From: Oryzias latipes
Taxonomy: Eukaryota; Chordata; Actinopteri; Beloniformes; Adrianichthyidae
Assembly: GCF_002234675.1 (NCBI RefSeq)
Contig: NC_019866.2
Coordinates: forward strand, 24,116,955-24,180,954
Direction of reading: 5' to 3'
DNA length: 64,000 nucleotides
A model generated the notes under the pieces. It worked only from the letters and a program-made list of their open reading frames with translations, made no database searches and had not been told where the DNA came from. This document shows positions 1 through 10,835 of the stretch, one piece after another (within the stretch, counting starts at the first letter, position 1; every line of letters begins with the position of its first letter). The position numbers and the translations under genes were made by a program.

Positions 1-1942
1 ATTCGTGTGCAAATACAGCTGCGGCTGCATGCCTGAATGCAGAATCTCTTTTTCCCCGGTCATAGAATTTTTTTCTAATCCTAAAAGTGTTTCCAGAAGC
101 TTGGAATTGTTTTCCAGGAGCAGCGTCCACCAGATGGAGCTCAAAACCTTGGCTGCACATGCGTGTGCTGCTCTGAGCTGAATTTAGATGACTGGGATGA
201 TACCAGCTGCAGAAAATGTAACGTGGCATTTAAAACATTGATGGGATTCTCCAACATGTGTTCAGTAAAACCTGTTGCCTTAGCGGAGCCTGCAAAGATT
301 GTGTTGTGAGTGAATTTGTCGCTGTCTGCTTGTTAAACTGCGTGTAAGTAAAGGATGTCTGTCAGAAGTAGTATTTTATTTCAATGTAAAAGCTAAAAGT
401 ATGAGCTAAAATGAGTGAAATAAGGTGTATGCTAACATTTTTCATTACAACTATGGGTGTATCAGTTTAGATCAACAAATACATGGAAGTTCTAGAAATC
501 AGTGAGGCAAAATTCCAGGTTTTTCCTTTCTCACAGCAGGACTGGATGGAGACTACATGAATGCCATCAGTGTGATTCTGTCAGAGTAAATTCCTGAAGC
601 TCACAGGTTCAAGAGCAACAACCTCTTTCTGATCTGACTTTAGAAAAAGAAAATGAGAAAACAATGGCAAGTCTTTGAATCTCTGAGACATCCTTGCAGC
701 CTCGCAAACTGAGAGACGTAAATGTTGTCAGAATTTAAAATGGAATTGATTTTGTTTGTATTTAACATTTTATTTTGAAAAATATCAGATTGAATGTTCA
801 TTTTTTGAATGGAATTTAAAATTGCGAAATGCATTTTCAATACGTGTGATCAAGTTACAAATTGAATTGTCAATTGAGAATGTGTGTTACTTTGACTTAT
901 GGGTGAAAGAAAACACTTTTCCCCTTTACTCTTATTTTTTGGACTATCCTTGACACTTTTTGACAACCTTGTCAATAGTTGTACAGCTGCCACCTTGTCC
1001 CTGTGAATGAATATTGATTCCCTTTTTCTGCTGAATGGTATCTGACCTGTTCAGGGTTAACCCGCCTGACCCAAAGAAGGAGTTAGCAGGTTCAGAAGAT
1101 GGATGGATCTTGTCTTTTTAAAGAAGGCATTATACATATATATTTTTTTTAGATTGCACCGTTTTGCTGGTAATTTTACATTTATAATTTTCATCTACTC
1201 CTCATCTCTCCTTCTCAAAAATCCAGCTCTGCATTGTTTAGATGTCAGACAGTCGTACAAAGCATTTCACTGCATGTTGTACTGGGTGTGTCTCCATGTG
1301 ATAAACAAACGTGCATTCTTGAAGTTTGGCCTTTGGTGTTCACTAGACAAGAAAGGAGGGGCTTTAGCTTTTTCTATTGAAGGGGTTAAATAAGTTTGCT
1401 TCTTTCCACTCCTTTTTGAACAATAAATCAAACAGTGTTTGACATTCATTGATGAAATCAATATATTCAATTAATCTAATGTGACGTGTGGGAACTGCAA
1501 AAGCATTTTTATGATAAGGAGTAATAAATATTTATACTATTTTCAGATATATAGTGGTAGAAGCTGAATTAAAGATGGAACCTACATTATAAAAATAATA
1601 AATCCGCCCAGAAAAAAAGGAACATAAATCAGCGTTTTCACCATCATTTCCTATTAAATGAATTATCACGTTTAGGCTTTTATGTAAACATCTTCTTCAC
1701 AATGAAAACAGAAACAAGGTGGTGGTGGGGTGTTAAGGTGGACTTGTCCACAAACGTTCGAGGAAGAACCAAACATAAATGAGCTTCAGGTCTCAATGGT
1801 TGGTTGAAGTTAGTGAATTGTAAAGCAGACCAATTTAAAATAATGCACACGTTATGGCGGTCGTTTGCAGTCTGGACTGACAAATACAGAAGAAACACTT
1901 TGTGTGATGATGCCTTCTGTCACCAACAGTAACTTATTCCAA
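1..1942. other. gene-free flank with a SINE-like 3' fragment
   Basis: I see no credible gene here. The open frames are short and of low-complexity AT-rich composition, with no recognisable domain. At about 1030-1107 there is a degenerate 3' end of the teleost SINE-like repeat found elsewhere in the window (text like 'gacctgttcagggt', ending in 'gaagatggatgg'). The rest is unique AT-rich sequence in which I recognise nothing. Confidence 0.5.
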
Positions 1943-2200
1943 ACATCCATCCGTTGCTAACCTGCTTTTTCTCTAAACCCAGCTAGGTGGAGAGTTCACC
2001 AGTCCATTGCAATACTGTACAGAGACAAAAAAAAAAAAATCTTACATTAACCCCTGAGGGACAAACAATTAACGCGAGGCATGTTATGGACTGTGGACGG
2101 AAGCTGGACCAGCCAGATGTAGCCCACACCAGGCACGGAAAGAACATGCAAACTCCACGCAACGGACCTGGGAGTTCATGCTGTGAGACCAGAGTAGTGA
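1943..2200 (-). repeat. teleost tRNA-derived SINE-like repeat, reverse orientation
   Basis: Read on the minus strand, this matches the layout of the SINE-like copies at 26015-26272 and 55779-56054. It has the 'gtggagtttgcatgttct' block, then the 'ggtgaactctcc' block in place of the usual 'gcgacctgtccagg', and ends in 'ggatggatg'. An internal A-run (about 2027-2039) interrupts it. The family is very common in teleost introns and intergenic DNA. The copy is diverged and probably old. Confidence 0.55.
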
Positions 2201-3767
2201 CCGATACGTTCCTCTGCAGCCCCCTCAGAAAAACAGTGATCATTCTCTTCCTGAAGAGGGCCAAACAGGTTTTTTCTAAAGATTTTCTCCCCAACCATCG
2301 GTCTTTCCTCAGAACATAGAGCATCAATAATTGTATTCAGTGTCCCAGAGAAGATGGATGGAAAATTTGGATTTGAGAATTTACAAGATGTATTTCTGGA
2401 AAAGCAAGAGAATGTGAGAAAATAATGTTTTTTTAAGACCTTATAGGAGCCAGAAGTAAAATTCTCTATAATATCAATATTTGAACTGTGAAACTGCAGG
2501 AAAACCAGACAGACAAGTCTTTCCGCCAATCTATCACCAATCCCAGCGTTTCTTACAGAATATGAAAAACTCCATGAAAATGCCAAATGAATTAATGACA
2601 GTAAAAAGTAGAAAACCGGGCTCCTAATTCTTATTCCTTGTTTGATGCAGGGATTGAGACAGAAACTAAGTTCCTTCCTTAAAGAACTATTCCTATGAAA
2701 ACATTGTTTTGGAGGTTTTTTCATGTGGTCTTGTGGCGTTTTTCTGACAAAGGCCACATTTTTCCAAAAATTAAGTTCAAAGTAGCTTTCCTGAATATTT
2801 CTATTTTCAAATCCTTAAAAATTAGGAGCAGACAAAACATGCAGTTGGAAAAAGATCAAATTTGTGACATAAAAAATACACTGGGCGGGCCACAAGCTCG
2901 CTGCTGCTTGCAGACAAAAACATCCATGTAGGTCTTCGTCTCCCTCATCTGCCAGTCTGTCACTCACACAGAGATGTGTACATGATCGCACATCCACAGC
3001 CTTCCTCATCCATATTTAGTCCACACAATGTATTGCTTTTCCATACACATGTTAAACATATTTAATGCACAATAAATATGCCTTACATGCTGTGATAAAA
3101 TATGTCTACAGAAATATGATGGTTGTCCCCAAGTGCCCTAGGCTGCTTAGGTCACAGATGACCTGGTGACTCAGCATCACATATAAACATGCCATTCTGA
3201 CGTTTGTTCTTTTGACCTTAAAATGAGCAGAAATGATGCCTGAAAGGGGCTTGGCAGCTCAGACCATGTTTATGTTTTTAGGAAACCCTTCTGAACATGA
3301 ACACGCGGGATGAGCATTAGCCAGAAACCCTGATCAACCTCAATTTGTACAACCTTTAATCACATATTTTCCCAGGGCTCTCAAAGGGGCGTGTCTTCCA
3401 AAAAACCGTGGAAGAAAGTGGTTGTTCCGACTTGCTATCAAAACAGGCTAAAGAGTCGGTTCTAGTCTAAAGGATTTTAGGGTTACATTAGAGAAACTTC
3501 AACAGATATTTTTGCTCCAATTCAGAAGTCTTTGACTCTGTTCCACCATGATAAGTGTGTCTCTGCTTCCTGAGATTTGAAGAATAAATGCATTTCTGCA
3601 TGAATTACACTTTTCTTTTCTTCATCCCTTTTCATTGGAAAAGCCAATATGTCTTCTTTGAATAGTCTGCTTTTTTAAAGACACTTATAAAAAGCCAGAC
3701 CAAAAACTCTTGTGGTTCGGCATCTTTAATGTCCACCATAGAGGAGACAATGCTTTTGAGTAGCTGC
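2201..3767. other. gene-free unique sequence
   Basis: No gene is supported. A 193-codon minus-strand frame (2176-2757) is open but rich in Phe, Ser and Leu, resembles no family I know and partly overlaps the SINE copy, so I treat it as chance. A stretch around 3130-3220 (two TGAC/GTCA-type pairs, 'atgacctggtgactcagc') has the look of regulatory DNA, but nothing proves it. Confidence 0.4.
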
Positions 3768-4313
3768 TTAAAGTCCCACTCCAATCACCTTTTGATCTAT
3801 TTTCAGAGCGTTCCCAATGATCTTTTCATTATGATCATGCAGTTTTTTACCAAAATCAACAAACGTGGCGTTTTCTGGGCAGCAGGAGTTAATCAGAAAT
3901 TTACGTCGGGGTTGTGGGCGAGACTCTTGGTGCGGAGCAACCCTGCACCCACTTCCTGTCACCCATAACTGAGAGCTCTCTGTTTACACGGACCTCCTGC
4001 TAGCTGACAACCCCTCACACCCTCAACCTAACATAAATGGTGCAACAAAAATTGCGAGCAATATCAGAGCTATCCATGCGTACAGCTTAGATCCAGATTC
4101 CAGCTCAGACGAGGAAAACAAAGACGCTCATGGATCTAGTCTGACAGTGGATGCATCAGAATGGAGCGGAGCAGGAAGCTTGTAGCTTAACAATGAATTT
4201 GGTAAGATGAATTTGTTTCTACGTCACAAATTTGCCTCTTTGCAGAGCATTTCTTTGTCTACTCCTGATTCACAGTAATTTGAATAGAGGAATACTCAGA
4301 AATGCAACTTTAA
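3768..4313. mobile_element. TTAA-flanked MITE (piggyBac/Kolobok-like ends)
   Basis: The element is bounded by TTAA at 3768-3771 and 4310-4313. Its ends read TTAAAGTCCCACTCC on the left and, reverse-complemented, TTAAAGTTGCATTTC on the right, so the outermost bases are inverted repeats next to a TTAA target duplication. TTAA duplications are typical of the piggyBac and Kolobok superfamilies. The element is about 540 bp, so it is non-autonomous. A short open stretch around 4045-4183 (acidic, DSSSDEENKD) may be a transposase relic. The start 'aagtcccactcc' is a pattern I associate with abundant fish repeats. Superfamily choice is uncertain. Confidence 0.6.
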
Positions 4314-6042
4314 ATGTGTCCTCATGAGAAAAATGCCACAAGAACATGTTAAAAACACCAAAAACACATTTCTTTTTATCAGAATGGTTATTTAATTTGG
4401 TCTTCTGGTCTAAATTTGAACACACTGGTAATTCCTCCTACCTTACCTTCCTCCCCTTCACCTGTCATCTGCCTACAGCTGTAAATGTCATAGTTCCAAA
4501 AATGAACTTCTGATTAGGCTTTTGTCTTCAACAGATGTTCCAGTTTTCATTTTTTTTTTTCATGTGATTTGTCCCACTACAGCAGATAACAACACATCTC
4601 TATAGTCCTATAAAAGATGTTGTAAATGGTCATGTGGTAAATGGCATTTACTTAATGATTCTGTAATCAACTGCTCCCTGCTTTTCCCATTTCTGGAGCT
4701 GCTCTCTCTCTCTTGTCTTTCAACAGATGTCCAGTGTTTCTGTGCTTTTCTGTCCTGTTCCTCTTCTCTCCAACCCCACACGGTCACTCCATTTGTTGTT
4801 TCTTTTATTATAGATAACCATAGTTAGAAATCAGAGCTTTATTTAAAATAATCTGAACTAAAACCAACTGAATCCAACAATAAAAATAAGGAAGCTAACA
4901 CAGGTACATGCTGGGAAATTCCCACCAAACCTGTGACCCAAACTGAACTTTGCTTCTGAATGTGGCTCCTGGAAAAAGACAACAATCTTTGCCTTTTTAA
5001 TGCTTGAAAAACATTTCAAGACAGCACGAGTTCTCACCATCCATTATCCCATTAATCACAATATGACAGGGAAAGAGCATTTTAATATGAAATGTATTAG
5101 ACTCGGACAGCTCAACGTGTTTAGACGTTGTTGTATTTTAGGACTGCGTATTTGAGTTTCCCCCGCCAGCTCAGTTAGAGCCCCATTGTTCCACTTTGAT
5201 CGGCCAGATTTTAAACAGCGCCAATTATCACCAGCTGTTACTTTATAAACAATAAACGGGCCCCTGAAATCCAGCACAAGTTAGGCTGGTGAGTAAATTG
5301 ACAGCATGAATGCTTTGTTGTGTGAGCGACGTGGAGCTCACTAAAAACACATGTGGTGCAGAAGAGGGAGTGATTTCAAATAAATGGACGTGCTCTCGTT
5401 TTTCTCTCAGAGATGAGTGGCATCACTTGTGACTGTGCATGCCAATGACATCCTCTTGATGCTTTGATTTCAGTCTCTGCAGCAGAGAGCTCTAGCAGTT
5501 TCCCATGTCTGCTGTGACACTCCAGCAGACCTTTTATCCAAAAGGGAGATTAGTTTGGATCAAATGATCACAGTGATCCTGGGAATCTGTAAAACACATG
5601 GCTGGTGTACTTTTTAAAATATTGCCGCTGAGCTTTTATCACAAGTGCAGTACGACTTATAGTGAATAAAAAAGGTTAGTTGACTTTCAGTCCAGTTATG
5701 TGGTATCTTAAGTCTCTTGTGGACTGATTCGGGGTCTCCCAAAAGAAAATCTATTTGTGCAGTCAGCAGGCCTTCAAGAATGATAAAAAAAAAAAAAAAA
5801 AACAGAACCAAAGAGCAGCTTTTGATGGGATCTCAGGAAAATAGTGACAAAATACAATGGATCAAAGGATTATGGGGTGGGTTCATAAAAGTTTGTTTCC
5901 CCAGATTCTGCATGCATAAGACCTGATAGCTCTATTTATAATTAAATGTAATTATCATTGAATTGTTCACAAGTGTATGTGAATATATTTGTATTCATAT
6001 TTTCCAATCAGTTCATGATTATCTCAGGTTTGACAAATCTGT
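4314..6042. other. gene-free sequence
   Basis: No gene or well-defined element was recognised. There is a T-run at about 4551-4560 and an A-run at about 5785-5802. The region 5040-5280 is a little more GC-balanced and unique in appearance, but carries no motif I can name. Confidence 0.4.
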
Positions 6043-6283
6043 GTGATGCTGCAGAGTCAGGAGGTAGAGCTGGAGGCAGCAGAGATGAAGATGCTGAGGT
6101 TCTCTTTGGGACCAGGATGGATCAGGAATGAATCCATCAGAGGAACAGATCATGGTGGATGCTCTGGAGATAAATGCAGGGAAGCAGATGGAGATGGTTT
6201 GGACAACGTAGTAACAGTGATGATGTTGGGAAAAGGATGCTGAGGTTGAAGCTACCAGGAAAGAGAGGAAGACCAAAGAGGAG
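6043..6283 (+). mobile_element. LINE ORF2 3' fragment, left part (split by insertion)
   Basis: This is the C-terminal part of a LINE reverse-transcriptase ORF. The segment 'aagagaggaagaccaaagag' encodes the RGRPK-type motif seen near the end of many fish endonuclease/reverse-transcriptase proteins. It continues at 9225 on the far side of the 6284-9218 transposon ('gtgagtgaggaggatgcaga', VSEEDA). A relative of the same stretch lies on the minus strand at about 39713-39991. The fragment is 5'-truncated, as is usual for LINEs. Clade (RTE- or L1-like) is not decided. Confidence 0.6.
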
Positions 6284-7032
6284 TATGGTGTCAAAATAGA
6301 GCCTAAAGTATTGCGCATCAAAACAGTAAAACCGCGCATCAAAACCCCAAATCTGCGAATCAAAATGCATAAATTGAGAACCAAAACCCACAATTTGCAA
6401 CCAAAAGCCTTTCCCCAAAGCACAATCCTATTTCTCAGCTGCCGATTTGTTTTCTCGCCATTCTGAAATCCTGTTTTTGAGTTGCAGTTTTATTTTGAAA
6501 CTGTCTTTTTGAGTTGCGCTTTTATTTTTTGAGTTGCGCTTTTATTTTTTGCGGTTTTGATTCTAAAACCTGTCGACACGTAAAAACAGCGACATGTCAG
6601 TCAAGGGGAGGGGAGGCGGGACATCCCTGATATCCAGAAGCTCATTGGCTGCCGAATAAGACCGAGTCTTACGTCAACAGACCAGTTTAGAAAGTGCCGG
6701 TAAGTTTCTCATGTTTTTCATATCTTTTACTATATTAAAAGATCAAAATTGTACTTTATTTAACCAGAGGACGCCAGCACATTCAGATGAGGAGCTCCAC
6801 CAGTAGCTGCTAGTGAAAAAAGATGTTAGAAAGTTAGATGTTGCATGAAAAACTACCACCATTGTTCTCCTGTGTTAGCATGCTAGCTAGCTCAATGCTA
6901 GCGGGGTATCCAGCTCTTCTCATGACTTTTGTGGATTAAGCAAAGTACATTTTTTACCACAGTGTCAGGATCGGTCATGTCAACCTGGGAATAATTGCCC
7001 GTGGATTGTCACTAGGGTTAATCAAATAGTTT
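6284..7032 (+). repeat. left terminal inverted repeat, 749 bp
   Basis: The outer part carries short repeated words (GCGCATCAAAAC twice, then related AATCAAAA and ACCAAAA words), like subterminal transposase-binding repeats. It also has two tandem copies of 'ttgagttgcgcttttatttt' at about 6513-6551. Further in are an inverted CCAAT box ('cattggctg', about 6643-6651), a strong splice-donor-like CCG|GTAAGT near 6706-6714, and a possible acceptor 'tttaaccag' near 6760-6768. That layout resembles a promoter with a small 5' exon, and it is mirrored in the right arm. The promoter reading is inference. Confidence 0.85.
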
Positions 7033-7317
7033 ATAACCTATAAGGTTTCTCAATATTTTTCAGGGTTTACAGACAGAGGGAATTATTGAACAGAGAAACA
7101 ATATTGCTGTGCCATATTATTCAAAATGTATGCGTCTGCACTATGCAGACTGGCAGAAGTCCGGTATTCGAGTGAACCAGAGCAGAGTAAATTGTAGCAG
7201 ACCAGCAAAAACGTGTTTTATTCCACTTTAAATTATTCCAGTATTAGACATCAATAGAATTATTAGTATATTTAATTGGGTGGTGGTTTTAAAATTGACA
7301 GCGTCGTGTATTGCTGA

Positions 7318-7671
7318 ATGTTTGTTGTTTTCTATAAGGGCCGTTGTTATGCATACCATAACAAAAAAGGCAGGAATACTGAGGCAGCTACGACGTGGAT
7401 GTCTACATCTTCTTTAAGGTAATGAAAAAAAATTTAATCTTAATTTTTCTCTTCTTTTTTTGGTTAATTAACTTTGCTGTTTTTGTTTCTTTCCAGATGC
7501 AGGCCCAAGACGTCCCAGTGTGATGCAAAGGCTGTCCAGCAGGCTCACAGACATCTCCTGTCAACTGAAAGAGAAGCCTTTAAAATAGTTGTCCATTTTG
7601 ACCACAATGTCTGCTTCCCATTTCTTAGTGCCTGTACGAAAACAGTGACTTTTCCACCTCAAGTCTTTTAA
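7318..7671 (+). CDS. possible two-exon ORF of 91 aa inside the transposon
   Basis: An ATG at 7318 opens a frame (MFVVFYKGRCYAY...) that runs to a consensus-like donor AAG|GTAATG at 7418/7419. A pyrimidine-rich acceptor (tttgtttctttccag) ends at 7496. Joining 7318-7418 to 7497-7671 keeps one frame open to a TAA at 7669-7671, giving 91 residues that end ...FPPQVF. The second exon is Cys/His-bearing (CRPKTSQCD, then a V-H-F-D-H stretch). I recognise no family and no catalytic motif. It is too short for a transposase. Intact splice signals and frame in a young element are suggestive only; a chance ORF remains quite possible. Confidence 0.3.
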
Positions 7672-7950
7672 GGAGTTTTAAAAACAGTTATTTTAATTTC
7701 TCTGAATTGTGGTTCAGAATTTCACAGAATCTAATGCACTTGACTCTGTGTTTCAAAGATCTTTGCAAAACCATCAGTCTTTTGTACAAAACACATTCAA
7801 TGGTCAAACATTAAAAAATGAAGCTTTACAAAATACCAGTGGTGATTATTAGCCATTTATTTTCTTAAGGGGGGCAGTATTTTGTAAGGCAGATGAGATC
7901 TGTTCACATTGTTAGTTTTTGTTACATCCTGCTGTGATGACATGCATAGA

Positions 7951-8112
7951 TCAGTACATAAATGTTAATGTCTTGGCCATGGTTTTCCGATGTCCCACAA
8001 GGGTTGAACAGGTCTGAGAGGAGAGAGGACAAGCCACAGAGGGAACAACAACTCCAACAGTTTCCTGCTCTGCCTGGTTTAAGTTAGTCTGTCGTCCAAT
8101 GTCCACAGCATC
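7951..8112 (-). CDS. possible terminal exon on the opposite strand of the transposon
   Basis: On the minus strand a pyrimidine-rich acceptor (ttctttgtgtgcag) ends at 8113. The next sequence is open (DAVDIGRQTNLNQAEQETVG...) to a stop at 7951-7953, giving about 53 residues ending TLTFMY. No homology is recognised. It converges on the plus-strand ORF at 7318-7671, so each near-identical arm could drive one of two facing transcripts. This is an inference from splice-like signals; no upstream coding exon was identified. Confidence 0.2.
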   Translation of the reverse strand, partial: DAVDIGRQTNLNQAEQETVGVVVPSVACPLSSQTCSTLVGHRKTMAKTLTFMY

Positions 8113-8245
8113 CTGCACACAAAGAAAAATGTATTTAAGACACACACCTTAATTGCTACTCAGTAGCTGCATATTGTGAAAGGTAACTTCCTGTGTTAAC
8201 CTGCAATCTTTAAGGTTGAGAAAATTATTTTGGAATACAGTTCAG

Positions 8246-8286
8246 AATCAGAAAAACTTTATTGATCCCACCTGTGGGAAATTTGC
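8246..8286 (-). repeat. retroposon 3'-tail fragment
   Basis: The text 'cagaaaaactttattgatcc' followed by 'gggaaattt' is the very common teleost retroposon 3'-end sequence, in antisense. It lies inside the inverted-repeat transposon, so it was either captured or inserted there. A similar tail occurs at 30659-30712. Confidence 0.5.
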
Positions 8287-8469
8287 TCTGGTACTTCAAA
8301 TAAAAATTGTGTTTCTTTTATTTATTTATTTTAAATAGGGATTAACTTGATCCCAAACTAGGAAAGGTGTCACTTTCTTGCAGCAATATGTTGCTTTTGT
8401 TCAATCCATCTGTGTAATCCCTAAGGAAATATTGAAAAACCTTATATATACATGAATGTACTTCTTAAA

Positions 8470-9218
8470 AAACTATTTGATTAACCCTAGTGACAATTCA
8501 CGGGCAATTATTCCCAGGTTGACATGACCGATCCTGACACTGTGGTAAAAAATGTACTTTGCTTAATCCACAAAAGTCATGAGAAGAGCTGGATACCCCG
8601 CTAGCATTGAGCTAGCTAGCATGCTAACACAGGAGAACAATGGTGGTAGTTTGTCATGCAACATCTAACTTTCTAACATCTTTTTTCACTAGCAGCTACT
8701 GGTGGAGCTCCTCATCTGAATGTGCTGGCGTCCTCTGGTTAAATAAAGTACAATTTTGATCTTTTAATATAGTAAAAGATATGAAAAACATGAGAAACTT
8801 ACCGGCACATTCTAAACTGGTCTGTTGACGTAAGACTCGGTCTTATTCGGCAGCCAATGAGCTTCTGGATATCAGGGATGTCCCGCCTCCCCTCCCCTTG
8901 ACTGACATGTCGCTGTTTTTACGTGTCGACAGGTTTTAGAATCAAAACCGCAAAAAATAAAAGCGCAACTCAAAAAATAAAAGCGCAACTCAAAAAGACA
9001 GTTTCAAAATAAAACTGCAACTCAAAAACAGGATTTCAGAATGGCGAGAAAACAAATCGGCAGCTGAGAAATAGGATTGTGCTTTGGGGAAAGGCTTTTG
9101 GTTGCAAATTGTGGGTTTTGGTTCTCAATTTATGCATTTTGATTCGCAGATTTGGGGTTTTGATGCGCGGTTTTACTGTTTTGATGCGCAATACTTTAGG
9201 CTCTATTTTGACACCATA
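8470..9218 (-). repeat. right terminal inverted repeat, 749 bp
   Basis: This is the reverse complement of 6284-7032 with the same length. Differences seen by eye are at the base next to 'gtgccgg', in 'atgacaaactacc' versus 'atgaaaaactacc', and in 'gtgaattgtc' versus 'gtggattgtc'. It carries the mirrored CCAAT box, donor and acceptor described for the left arm. Confidence 0.85.
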
Positions 9219-9360
9219 GAGGAGGGTCATGGAGGTAGAGGAGGATGAGGTGAAGGTGGTTGGTGTGAGTGAGGAGGATGCAGAGTAGAGGATTGGTTCT
9301 CCACTGGGTTTTTCTGAAGGATGACATAGCATACTGCCACCTACTGATGGGGGGTGAAAC
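9219..9360 (+). mobile_element. LINE ORF2 3' fragment, right part
   Basis: This continues the LINE fragment interrupted at 6283. 'GAGGAGGGTCATGG' resumes the frame, followed by a 'gtgaaggtggttggtgtgag' type stretch (KVVGVSEEDA). Similarity to the usual LINE end is lost after about 9290. Confidence 0.5.
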
Positions 9361-9549
9361 ATTTACCTCAAGTCTCAGATTATTGTGAATAATGTAATGC
9401 AGGGTAGGGAGAAGTCATTCCAATGGTGATCCATCAGGGATCAGCGCAGCCATGAGCTGAGTCCTGAGGGTAAAATGCTGGTTTACCTTCGGATGGGTTC
9501 ACGGTGAACCACTGCAGCACTCACAGCTCATGGGTCGGCTCGTGTAAAG

Positions 9550-10361
9550 CAGTGTTTTTCAACCTTTTTTGAGGCTCGGCACACTTTAACCTTGACAAAA
9601 ATCCCGCGGCACACCAGCATCCAAAAATTAAAAAAAAGGAGAAACTCGTAGTCTGTATTGATGTACAGTCCCTCTGCAATCTCACGTGCATTTTTGTGAT
9701 AATTGTGGCAGAAAAAGATGGAAGTTGCAGCTGTTTTTTCTAAAAGATGTGATAAGGTTAAGTTAGAAGATTCAAAAACTGTTTGATGTGTGTTTGTTGT
9801 GGTTTCAAGACGTCAAAGGAAGACTCGTGCGCCGAGACGCTTTCACTTTAACCCAATGCATCATGGGAGATGTAGTGCAAACAACCGCCGAACGCAGACA
9901 GACTCTCTTCTCTGATCTTCATTGTTTTGTTCACTTGTTCCACGGTCTGACACCGGATTCTGTGGAAAGCTACACTGCTAAAGACGAGCTTTAGCTGGTA
10001 TTTTTGGTGGACCTGAGCGACTTTATGTGCAGAATCAGAACAAGGAAGTGAAGACTTTAACCCCTTCTGATTGGTCAGGCTGATGACGTGTGATTAAGCC
10101 TCCAAGAATGATTGGTGGAGACAGTTAAAGGGGCGGGACTTTTCAGAAAACAGAGCTGAAGGTGCGGCTAAATCGCAGTGTTGTCATTCTTCTCAAAATG
10201 TCTTTAAAAGAATCAAATAAACACAAACAAAAAAGCATTTTATGATCTTTTATGTTCCTAACTACTCAGTGTTTTATGTTTTGATGAACACAGAGATGAT
10301 ATCCTGGAGATGGAAAATGTTTTTAGATCAGTTAATGAGGGCAATTTCCCACGGCACACTG
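9550..10361. mobile_element. non-autonomous hAT transposon, 812 bp, perfect 8-bp TSD
   Basis: It begins CAGTGTTTTTCAACC and ends GGCACACTG. The flanking octamer GTGTAAAG is identical at 9542-9549 and 10362-10369. CAGTG...CACTG ends with an 8-bp duplication define the hAT superfamily. Text near both ends about 'cggcacac' matches the inverted pattern of common fish hAT MITEs. No transposase ORF is present; the 68-codon open frame inside (9788-9994) has no hAT domain. Confidence 0.85.
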
Positions 10362-10835
10362 GTGTAAAGGGTGGAGTTTTATTGCTACACCTGAATTTGT
10401 GCATAAAGATATTCAACACTTTTCAGGCCCAAACTTTTCACTTGTGAAAAAATATAGAACTGATTTTCAAAAAATCTTAAATCTGTACGGGTCACTGTGA
10501 TAACCTCTGCTTAGATGACCTGTCATGACCCTAAAATGCCATGACCTCAAGAGCTTCTTCTTTGAGACTAGTTCTGTACTTGCCAGCAGTCTTTCATTCC
10601 AGCTGAGTCCGATGAGGGCTGCTGTGCCGTCCAGATGGGATGTCAAAATCCTTTCTGCGTCGTATGAAGAATGACTGAAGAGCATCTGCGGCTCTGAACA
10701 AGAACAGAGACACCAGAGGACGCATTGCAATCCTGCTGGGATGTTTTACAGCATGTTCAGGAGAAAAAACTGTTTGATGATCCTCCCTCCCTCCCTCTTA
10801 AAAAGATAACTGCGTTTAATCCATTTTAGGGCAAC

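Larger units (their letters stand above)
6284..9218. mobile_element. 2.9-kb DNA transposon with 749-bp terminal inverted repeats
   Basis: The element starts TATGGTGTCAAAATAGAGCC and ends with the exact reverse complement. The arms 6284-7032 and 8470-9218 are each 749 bp, with about three mismatches and no indel by eye. It is flanked by GAGGAG at 6278-6283 and 9219-9224, a likely 6-bp target duplication. The host is a LINE fragment, and the related copy near 39.8 kb reads 'accaaagacgaggttcatgg' at the matching place, which supports the inferred empty site. A less similar extension of the arms (about 7033-7115 and 8380-8469) follows inward. The interior of about 1.4 kb has no transposase I recognise. 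The element looks young or recently homogenised. Superfamily is unassigned. Confidence 0.85.

Noticed and set aside
2176-2757. 193-codon minus-strand open frame
   Set aside because: Low-complexity Phe/Ser/Leu-rich translation without any domain; it overlaps a reverse SINE-like copy. Length alone is not enough in AT-rich DNA.
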